From Diplosphaera chodatii (Eukaryota > Chlorophyta > Trebouxiophyceae > Prasiolales > Stichococcaceae), in assembly GCA_032358165.1 (NCBI GenBank), contig JAALGY010000044.1, forward strand, positions 62,001 to 126,000: a stretch of 64,000 bases of DNA, given 5' to 3'. Both the position numbers and the translations under genes were made by a program. The notes beneath the pieces are model-generated. The model worked only from the letters and a program-made list of their open reading frames with translations. It was not told the origin of the DNA and ran no database searches. This document shows positions 57,232 to 64,000 of the stretch, piece by piece. Every line of letters starts with the position of its first letter. Position 1 is the stretch's first letter.

Positions 57232-58543
57232 ATGGTCAGCCCCTCTGCGGACTACCAGACACTGGAAGTCAGAATCCAGGCTGCCCTCCCATTTACGAAG
57301 CACTTGTCACTGAAACCGCACAGCAGCCGCAAGGACGACCTGCCGGCGGGCCGCACCCTGTTTGTCGCCGGCATCCCCCTGACAATCTCTGCCAACGATC
57401 TGGTTGAGCTGTTCTCCGCCTTTGGCAACGTCAGCAGCCTAGCTGTCCACCCCTCAAAGGTAGTGGTCGCGGGCTGCTGTGGCATGTTTGTGTCAACTGC
57501 AATTTGCGATGCGCCGGCTGCCACAGCGTTGCATTGCACGTCACCTGCTTCGGCACGAGTTTTGACACTCAAGACGAAACATGCGACATGTGTGCAGACC
57601 ACTTGCATCTTGGTGTTCGAAGAAGGGGCAGCTTGCAAGGCAGCGCTCACAGCAGCGGCCAGCAACACCGTGTTGGAGCTGACGCCTGCTGAGCCGGAGG
57701 GCCCGATTGGCCTCAAGTCCTGGGTCACAGCACACAAGGTGGGCACGCTGATACATCACGACCGTCACGAAATGTCCAACACGACGCTGGACCAGCTCCA
57801 GTTGAGTTCGTACGGCACGCTAGGCGTATGCTTCCAGCACAACCAGGAACCAACATTGTTGACATCAGCCTGTAGCCTGTTTGCCATGGCAAGCAAGAGA
57901 GGGTTGTGCACGTGCAGGCTCGCTTCCCAGGCAACCAGGTACTGCAGCGGGAGCTGGACAGCTGGGTGGCGGAGCACGAGGCAGCTGCGGAACGGAAGCG
58001 CAAGGCTGCCGAGGCTGCCGCAGAGGATGGCTGGACGGTCGTCAAGCGCTCAAGGGTGCACAACCATGTTTATGTGCAGCTGCCTGCCTTCACAGAGCTG
58101 CAGGCTGCAGCAACGTGTATGTGCCGTATGTGTGTGACCCAACATACCCAGTGTATGCGAGTGCTGTTGCCTCCTTGCATCAGGGGCGGCACAAGACCAC
58201 AGATGAGGAGGGCACAGCGGTGGGCGGCGTGGCTGCGGCTGCAGCGGCAGACATTGGTGCCCGTGCCAAGCCGGAGGTGGTTATCAGCGCGCCTTGCCAT
58301 GAGCAGCATGCGGCACCCTGAGTCACGCCCATTTACTGCACAGGGACATTGCAGTTGAATGAGGCCAGGATGCTAGGAGCTCAACAAATTGTGAGTGATC
58401 AACTGCAGGCACCCGCCAACTTCTACAGATTCCAGCAGCGCGAGCGGCGGCGCGATGAGCTGTTCGCACTTCGAGAGCAGTTTGAGGCAGACAAACGGAA
58501 GATTCAAGAGCTGAAGGCTATGCGGCGCTTCAGGCCAATGTAG
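57232..58543 (+). CDS. Ribosomal RNA-processing protein 7 (RRP7)
   Basis: UTP-C-type factor for 18S rRNA processing in the nucleolus. Five exons (57232-57459, 57598-57738, 57918-58055, 58184-58276, 58409-58543) give exactly 244 aa. An RRM-like domain is at the front: RTLFVAGIPLTISANDLVEL then FSAFGNVSSLAVHPSK, with LVFEEGAACKAALTAA. The family middle follows: FPGNQVLQRELDSWVAEHEA, a Lys/Glu-rich helix and AEDGWTVVKRS. The diagnostic C-terminal helix is NFYRFQQRERRRDELFALRE then QFEADKRKIQELKAMRRFRP. The ATG context is CCATGG. The stop is TAG, and about 300 bp without features separates it from the convergent DAHP synthase gene. Confidence 0.93.
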
Positions 58544-58844
58544 ATGTTCCTCGAGTTTCAGGCGCAAATGTTTTCGGTTTCGGTCAGTGCACCAAGTCGC
58601 GTTGTTACATGTCAGCTAAATCCTAAACAACCTCTATGGAGGCAAGACTCCAGCGACAACGCCTGATCTGCATCAGGCTCTCAATGGTCGATGAAAGTTG
58701 TGGCTCAGCTAACAGTCTACATAACCCCAGCAACCCAAAAGTGCAGGCCAGCAACACCACAGGAGCCATACAATGTCCAGGCCTCTGCAGTTTGCTGCCC
58801 AGATTGCGCCTTGCGTTGGCTCAGCAAAACTGTCATGTGCTTCC

Positions 58845-60464
58845 TCATGCCGTTGAGCCAGGGATAAGCTGCTCCATCCGGTCGTGGTTCATCTGGTCCA
58901 GCATGATCTTCCGGCGGCGCAGCCGCGAGGCCACGAAGAAGGAAATCTCCAGCGCCTGCTCCGCATTGAGCCGCGGGTCGCAGTGCGTGTGGTAGCGGTC
59001 GCCAAGGTCGATGCCTGTCACGCCGGAGCCGCCGCCGATGCACTCGGTGACATTGTCACCGGTCATCTCCAGGTGCAGGCCGCCCGGCACTGTGCCCATC
59101 TCCTCGTGCACATCGAAGAACGCCTCGACCTCGGCACGGATGTTCTCGTAGCGGCGCGTCTTGAACTTGGACACCGTCTCGGTGTTGCCGTGCATCGGAT
59201 CGCACACCCAGGTCACTGTCAGGCCAGCCTCCTCGACGGCCGAAATCAGGCCAGGCAGGGATGTGCGCAGCTTGGCAGCGCCCATGCGCACAACGACTGC
59301 CAGGCGGCCGGGTAGGTTGTCGGGGTTGAATGCGCGGATCATCGACACCAGGTCTGCCGGCGGGCACTTGTCCGACACCTTGACGCCGATGGGGTTGCCA
59401 ATGCCGCGCATGAACTCCACGTGCGCGCCGTCCAGTTGCCGCGTGCGCTCGCCGCACCACAGGAAGTGGCCGCTGCAGTCGTACCAGCGGCCAGTGGTGG
59501 AGTCCAGCCGCGTGAGCGCCTGCTCGTAGTCCAGCAGCAGCGCCTCGTGTGAGACATAGAACTCGGTCTCCGCCATGATGGGGCTGCTGCTCTGCAGGCC
59601 CGCCGCATTCATGAACTGCACCGCCTGGTCCACATTCTTGGCCAGCTCCAGGTATGCGTTGGCCTCATCGGAGTTGGACATGAAGTCCAGGTTCCACTTG
59701 AGCACGCGGTCCAGGCTGGCGTAGCCGCCGGTGCTGAAGCCGCGCAGCAGGTTGAGCGTGGCCGCGCTCTGGTTGTATGCCCGCACCAGCCGCTGGGGGT
59801 CGGGTATCCGCGCCTCAGCGGTGAACTCCGGGCCGTTGATGATGTCGCCACGGTAGGAGGGCAGGGACTGGCCGTCCACAGTCTCCATGTCTGCTGACCG
59901 CGGCTTGGCGAACTGTCCCGCCATCCGCCCGATCTTGACGACAGGCACGCCGCCGCCGTACATCATCACCACGGACATCTGCAGTAGCACTCTGAAGGCG
60001 TCGCGGATGCGGTCCGTCTCGAAGGCGTCGAAGGACTCTGCGCAATCGCCGCCCTGCAGCATGAACGCCTCGCCTGCTGCGCACTGCGCCAGCCGCGCCT
60101 GCAGGTTGCGCGCCTCGCCGGCAAACACCAGAGGCGGCATGCGTGCGATGTCCGCGACTGCGCCCTCTAGTTGCGTCTTATCCGGATAATTTGGCTGCTG
60201 GTGAGCCGTGTGCCGCTTCCAGCTATCCGGCGCCCAGTCTGAAGGGCCTGCGCCGTTCTGCGACGGCGTGGCGGGTGCCGTCCGCGTGGGAGGCGCTGCA
60301 ATGGCACGAACTGGCTGCGTCCGGCCTGGCACCCGCTGCCTGGCTGCCTGCAGGACGGGCTTGCTGCCGCCTGATCGCGCTGCGACTCCCGACTGCCGGC
60401 TGCACGCTCCGCTGCTGGCGAGCCTGCTGCTCAGTGCCGAGACCATGCTGCCTGTGTCCAGCAT
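58845..60464 (-). CDS. Class II DAHP synthase, plastidial, intronless
   Basis: 3-deoxy-D-arabino-heptulosonate 7-phosphate synthase, first step of the shikimate pathway (phosphoenolpyruvate plus erythrose 4-phosphate). A single exon of 539 aa starts at ATG 60464; ATG 60446 ([13 protein letters not shown]) is an alternative. The first 75 residues are Ser/Arg/Ala-rich, a plastid transit peptide. Class II motifs: [50 protein letters not shown] (metal-binding Cys), [113 protein letters not shown] and [16 protein letters not shown]. It lacks introns although neighbours of similar size are split into many exons. Confidence 0.96.
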   Translation of the reverse strand: MLDTGSMVSALSSRLASSGACSRQSGVAARSGGSKPVLQAARQRVPGRTQPVRAIAAPPTRTAPATPSQNGAGPSDWAPDSWKRHTAHQQPNYPDKTQLEGAVADIARMPPLVFAGEARNLQARLAQCAAGEAFMLQGGDCAESFDAFETDRIRDAFRVLLQMSVVMMYGGGVPVVKIGRMAGQFAKPRSADMETVDGQSLPSYRGDIINGPEFTAEARIPDPQRLVRAYNQSAATLNLLRGFSTGGYASLDRVLKWNLDFMSNSDEANAYLELAKNVDQAVQFMNAAGLQSSSPIMAETEFYVSHEALLLDYEQALTRLDSTTGRWYDCSGHFLWCGERTRQLDGAHVEFMRGIGNPIGVKVSDKCPPADLVSMIRAFNPDNLPGRLAVVVRMGAAKLRTSLPGLISAVEEAGLTVTWVCDPMHGNTETVSKFKTRRYENIRAEVEAFFDVHEEMGTVPGGLHLEMTGDNVTECIGGGSGVTGIDLGDRYHTHCDPRLNAEQALEISFFVASRLRRRKIMLDQMNHDRMEQLIPGSTA

Positions 60465-60796
60465 CTGCGCCGGATCACCGCCAAGTCGCAGTGCGAGCAG
60501 TCCCGAGGCTCCCAGATGATCAGCTCGAGCCAACGCAACCCGGACACGGCTTTGATTCGCTGGAGGCTGACATGCTATAATGCGTTCGATCCGCCGCCGC
60601 GTTCGCGGGAACGTTGCGTGTTGCTGACTTGACAGCAGATACCCGCCAAAATGCCGCTTAGACCCTAGCCCCCAACGCCTCTTCATTGAGCCGACACTAC
60701 AGAGTGCGGTCCTTCGAGTGCTGGAGCGTCAGCCTCAGCCCCGTGGCGTGCAGAGGAGCTGCAGCAAGGGGCCTGCCAGAGGTTCCAGGCAGCGTC
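60465..60796. promoter_or_regulatory. Divergent promoter region of DAHP synthase and eL29
   Basis: About 330 bp between two outward-facing start codons. The frame upstream of eL29 stays open from an ATG at 60686, but that extension has no eL29 homology, and pyrimidine-AG sites before 60797 suggest a 5' UTR intron. Inference from position only. Confidence 0.4.
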
Positions 60797-60964
60797 ATGG
60801 CGAAGAGCAAGAACCACACAGCGCACAACCAGACGTACAAGGCGCACCGGCACAGCATCAAGAAGCCGAAGAAGAGCAAGTACTCGTCTCGCAAGGGGAT
60901 GGACCCCAAGTTCCTGCGGAACCAGCGGTATGCAAAGAAGCACACCACGGTCCAGGCGGAATAG
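60797..60964 (+). CDS. RPL29: 60S ribosomal protein eL29
   Basis: A tiny, very basic ribosomal protein of 55 aa in one coding exon. It reads [20 protein letters not shown] then [20 protein letters not shown] and [14 protein letters not shown], the full eL29 signature (KSKNHT...HRNGIKKP-like, then [19 protein letters not shown]). The ATG at 60797 gives the canonical MAKSKNHT start. Its TAG stop confirms that TAG is a normal stop in this genome. It lies in the large subunit. Confidence 0.97.
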   Translation: MAKSKNHTAHNQTYKAHRHSIKKPKKSKYSSRKGMDPKFLRNQRYAKKHTTVQAE

Positions 60965-61366
60965 GGTGGCGGCTATGGAGTGGCTGTGACGATGGAACAG
61001 CGTTGGGCGGTCGGATCCAGCACACCAAGCTGCCAGCTGAATGCGATGTAGCAGCTGGCGTAATGTGTCTGGCATGGAGTGTCTGTGAAGATTCTGTGTA
61101 GTGATGCAGCGTTGAGCATGACTTGGGCGCAGGTGCTGTAAGCGTGTAAAGCGGCTGGCTTAACAGTTTACCCATGTCCATACGCTAAGCAAGATTCGGA
61201 AGGCTGTTGGCGACAGTGTTCAAGCACGCTGCACCAAACAGTCTTGGGCGACCTTGCTGCTGACTGTTCGAGTTTCATCCAATGCATTGAAGGCCTCAAT
61301 GGCAGGCCGCCGGAATGGCAGGTACTCATCTGCTCCATATCAGCCCTGCATCCGCTAGATGACCAG
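60965..61366. other. Convergent intergenic region
   Basis: 3' flank of eL29, with TGTAA-type sequence near 61137-61150 that fits an algal poly(A) signal, and 3' flank of the PH-domain gene. Confidence 0.4.
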
Positions 61367-62720
61367 CTACAGCGTTCTGGCGTGCTGAGCTGTACCGTCA
61401 GCTCTGATGGGCAAGCTGTCATCTCCAATATGAGTCGCCTCTACAGCTAGCTGCGAGTAAGTGACTTTGTTGGTCATCGCTGCCGCTGCACTTTCAGTGT
61501 CACAGGTTATGCCCTGTGTTCCATCATGAGCAGCTGTGCTGCCTGCATCCTGTAACTGTGGTGCTGGCGGTGCTGGATGCGGCATCAGTGGCTGCGCCAA
61601 GTGCTTGACGGCTGCTGGCGCCGCTGGCGCACCGTCTTGCGCTCCTGCACTGTGCGCCAGACGAGGCGGTTCTGCTGACGGTTCTGCTGTCGTCAGAGCA
61701 AACTGCTGTGTGGATGTTGCCGTGGGCAGCGCCCAGCACTGCACGCTGTCTGCGTCCGGGTCCTGCTCCTGCTGCGACTCTGCCGGCAGCTCCCGCGATG
61801 GGCGGCGGTCTGCTGGCGACAGGGCGCTCATGCCCTGTAGTGGAGGAGGAGCGCCAGAATTGTGTACTCCATTCCAACACGTTTGTATTGCAGTCCAGCA
61901 GTAGAGAGGCAGAGCCCAGCAGCAGCAATCAGAGTGAGAATTGCACAAGATACACACGTGGGACGCTGATCAGAAGCTTGGCACAGCACTGAGAGTGTGT
62001 GCATGCGGCTAGTACCAGCTGCAGGGGGCGAAAGGCGGCAGCTGCCATGCGGGACAGCGACCGGCTCAGGCGGTGCCCCTTGCTGTAGGCCGCAATCTGA
62101 CGCTCCACTGGTGACTGCGATGCTGTCGTTAGGGCTGACATCCATGCGGCCTGCACACCCATTGCTCAATATGGGCTGTGTAGCACAGCCACGCATGCTT
62201 CATTGGTTCTGACAAGGAATGATGCAATCGCACAGCAGCTGCTAGTACAGTCGATGACTTGGCCGGAATACATTACTGCACATGCGTTGTCGATGTAGCT
62301 GAAGTTCCAGATAGCACGTGCCTGCAGCTCAGCAGTAGCAGCGGACAGGGTGTACTTCTTGACACCGCGACTCCTGTCGGCCAGCGGCGGCAAGACCAGC
62401 AGGAAGAGGTTGCGCCAGGCGTCAGCGGGACGGGAGATGTCTTTGCGGTTGATCGCCGCCCCCGCCATCGGCAGCATCTTCTGGTGCTCAGGGGTGCCGG
62501 GCACTTGGCAGAGGTGCAGCGTGCTGCCCTGCAAGCCGAATCATCGTCGAGTGTTAACATCAAACCATGGCCATCTTTTGCTATGTCAACAGCAGCAGTT
62601 GATGCTGAGTGCTTGCAGAGGGACGAGGCACAGCATCGTCACCTTGAGCACAGCATGTTGCGGGCGCCACTTGCGGCGCAAGCCGAAGACGCCAGCTGCA
62701 CGGACCAAGTCAGCAGTGAA
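61367..62720 (-). CDS. PH-domain protein
   Basis: A pleckstrin-homology domain is spread over three exons. The first part reads AGVFGLRRKWRPQHAVLK (exon ending at 62643). The next exon (62528-62322) has GSTLHLCQVPGTPEHQKMLP, AINRKDISRPADAWRNLFLL and KKYTLSAATAELQ. The closing helix is AAWMSALTTASQSPVERQIA then AYSKGHRLSRSLSRMAAAAF (from 62150). The last exon is Ala/Gln/Pro-rich and disordered and ends HIGDDSLPIRADGTAQHART at 61367. PH domains bind phosphoinositides or proteins, so a membrane-linked adaptor is likely but not shown. The intron 62151-62321 needs a GC-AG pair (CAG then GCACGT). The N-terminus upstream of 62720 could not be joined. Confidence 0.7.
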
Positions 62721-63509
62721 GCAACTAAGTTTATACAGGGTCGTGGAGCACGAGGTTGTCGCAGGCGGCTACTGAAACAGCTGGAACAATGTGGTCAACG
62801 AAGGTTACAGGAGTGCGTGAGCACCTCGGAGTAATTCAAGGTCGCCCTCCATATCCGCAAAGGATCCCCTGTGAAAGCTTTCAACGTACGTTTTCGTCTC
62901 TATCACAAACGTTCGAAAGCATCACGCTTTCGACGCAGTAGCTGCACCTCCCCGAAGTCGGACCGGAACGAGACACAGCCCTGATCCCGTCGGCGTCGCG
63001 TTGGTGTTTTTTCCGCGCGACGAGTCGCAAAGGATGATGAAAAATTCTTACACTTGAAACCGCGATCAGCTCGATGGTGGCAGCTCCGCGCAATCCGGCT
63101 AAGCGCACATGTCAGGGGCAGGGTGGAGTCCCCCCACTCGCCCTCATGTGCAACAACAGTACAGCACCAATGCAGACACAGCGAGGTGCCGCAAGCTGTA
63201 CTCTTGCAGGTACAAAAGCAACATCGAGGCTGCTGGCAGCAGGGCGGCAGCTGGGCAACAGCTGATGGCTTTGCTCTCGCTCGGGCCCACCCACAAGTGT
63301 CGATCATGAAAGGCCGTGCATCTGTTGACCAGAATGCCCAACATCGAAGGATTACTGAGCAATGCAGCCTACTTGCATGGCAGCAAATCAGGGTCACGCC
63401 TCGGCGACCAGCTGGCCTTGTGCGGCGGCGACTATGAGCTGCTGAAGCAAGGCGCCAGAGGGGCCAGTCTGGAAGTTAGTTTCTGCAGCTTGGGGTTCAC
63501 CTTGCGTGG
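62721..63509. other. Region without a confident gene
   Basis: May hold 5' exons and the promoter of the PH-domain gene. Related CTTTCAACG/GTTCGAAAGC/GCTTTCGAC words crowd 62878-62937, which could be a promoter element cluster. No coding region is supported. Confidence 0.3.
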
Positions 63510-64000
63510 TCACATCGGTGTTCCCAGCAGCTGCGCGACAGCCTCGTCGCTGACGTACGGCACCAGGTGCCACAGCGTGGCATACGTCTCCAGCTCAGCT
63601 GGCGGCGTCTCCAGGCCGACCTCGCCAACGACCAGCCGCTGCATGGGCGTCAGTCGCTCAGTGCGTGTTCAGCAAGTTGGTCAGAGCTGCGTTGCCAGGC
63701 CCAGCAGCGGCCAGCAGGCCTGCAGCTCGGCCTGCAGGGCATCCGACGCAGGTTGCCGCTGCCTTGAGCTGTGTGCCTGTGGACCACTTGGACTGGCCAG
63801 CACCTGCAGCTGTTTGCAGCCAGAACACGCTGCTGGAGCATGCATCGGACGTGCAGATGGGAAGATGTGGTTGATGTCTGGCCATAATTAACTATGCAGG
63901 CGGCAACGCGCACCATCATGACATGTTCGCGCTCCACAGAGTCGGTGACGCTTGCGACCAGCAGTGCCGCACTCCGCAGGGCATCCTCAGCTGGTGTGTA
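63510..64000 (-). CDS. 3' part of an unknown gene, truncated by the window end
   Basis: Minus-strand exons run off the right edge. The edge exon reads YTPAEDALRSAALLVASVTD then SVEREHVMMVR. A middle exon reads QPASDALQAELQACWPLLGL. The last reads RLTPMQRLVVGEVGLETPPA then LETYATLWHLVPYVSDEAVA and QLLGTP before TGA at 63510. It is alpha-helical throughout, compatible with a HEAT-like or other solenoid, but I do not recognise a family. Confidence 0.5.

Noticed and set aside
5209..61366. A functional cluster of ribosome and RNA genes
   Set aside because: RimM-like, TGS1, RPB9, PNO1, RRP7 and eL29 are scattered over 50 kb on both strands among unrelated genes; chance is enough to explain it.
1..64000. 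Bacterial contamination or a mobile element, prompted by the intronless enzymes and the bacterial-like glycosyltransferase
   Set aside because: All sit among intron-rich eukaryotic genes, carry organelle signals or introns, and share the local codon bias; no transposase, integrase or CRISPR array is present.

Overview
The window is nuclear DNA of a green alga, most likely a trebouxiophyte of the Chlorella/Coccomyxa kind. Genes are packed on alternating strands, and most are cut by many short spliceosomal introns (about 80-280 nt). Exons are GC-rich with strong GC bias at third codon positions. TAG and TGA both act as ordinary stops. Plant-lineage features include a class II DAHP synthase with a plastid-type leader, a plastid-type PP2C, a RimM-like protein, a SYP2-type Qa-SNARE, a PTS2-bearing thiolase and a TGS1 with a WW-like segment. 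I saw no CRISPR array, insertion sequence, rRNA or convincing tRNA. Exon models were spliced by eye. Nine of them close exactly in frame (deaminase, F-box/propeller, GNAT, RimM, SNARE, RPB9, PNO1, RRP7, eL29); the others have uncertain ends.

Layout, left to right. 0.2-3.5 kb: amidohydrolase of the 8-oxoguanine/hydroxyatrazine deaminase type (+) carrying a duplicated exon. 3.8-4.6: Gln-rich hypothetical (-). 5.2-7.2: F-box plus beta-propeller (+). 7.2-8.2: GNAT acetyltransferase (-). 8.8-10.2: RimM-like (+). 10.6-13.7: conserved WD40-like protein (-). 14.7-17.3: multi-spanning membrane protein (-). 17.7-20.0: TGS1 RNA cap hypermethylase (+). 20.3-27.5: large ankyrin/RCC1/IBTK-like protein (-). 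28.6-30.4: Qa-SNARE (+). 31.1-36.2: disordered protein with a repeated exon motif (-). 37.2-38.8: coiled-coil/Cys-rich protein (+). 39.0-39.9: RPB9 (-). 40.6-42.8: PP2C (-). 43.2-44.8: PNO1 (-). 45.3-48.1: glycosyltransferase (+). 48.2-50.3: glyoxalase II (-). 50.9-54.5: GATA factor (+). 55.4-56.8: peroxisomal thiolase without introns (-). 57.2-58.5: RRP7 (+). 58.8-60.5: DAHP synthase without introns (-). 60.8-61.0: eL29 (+). 61.4-62.7: PH-domain protein (-). 63.5 to the end: 3' part of an unknown gene (-).

There is no operon logic. Several genes concern RNA and ribosome production (RimM, TGS1, RPB9, PNO1, RRP7, eL29), but they are scattered and on both strands, so I treat this as ordinary housekeeping density.

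The standout observation is in the first gene. Two 64-nt exons in tandem encode alternative versions of the same 21-residue active-barrel segment and are separated by only 23 nt. Using both, or neither, breaks the reading frame. This is the signature of mutually exclusive splicing. Other points worth checking are a high share of GC-AG introns, an intron bounded by an 8-bp direct repeat, a modular repeat protein built exon by exon, and a tandemly duplicated TGTAA segment between two convergent genes.
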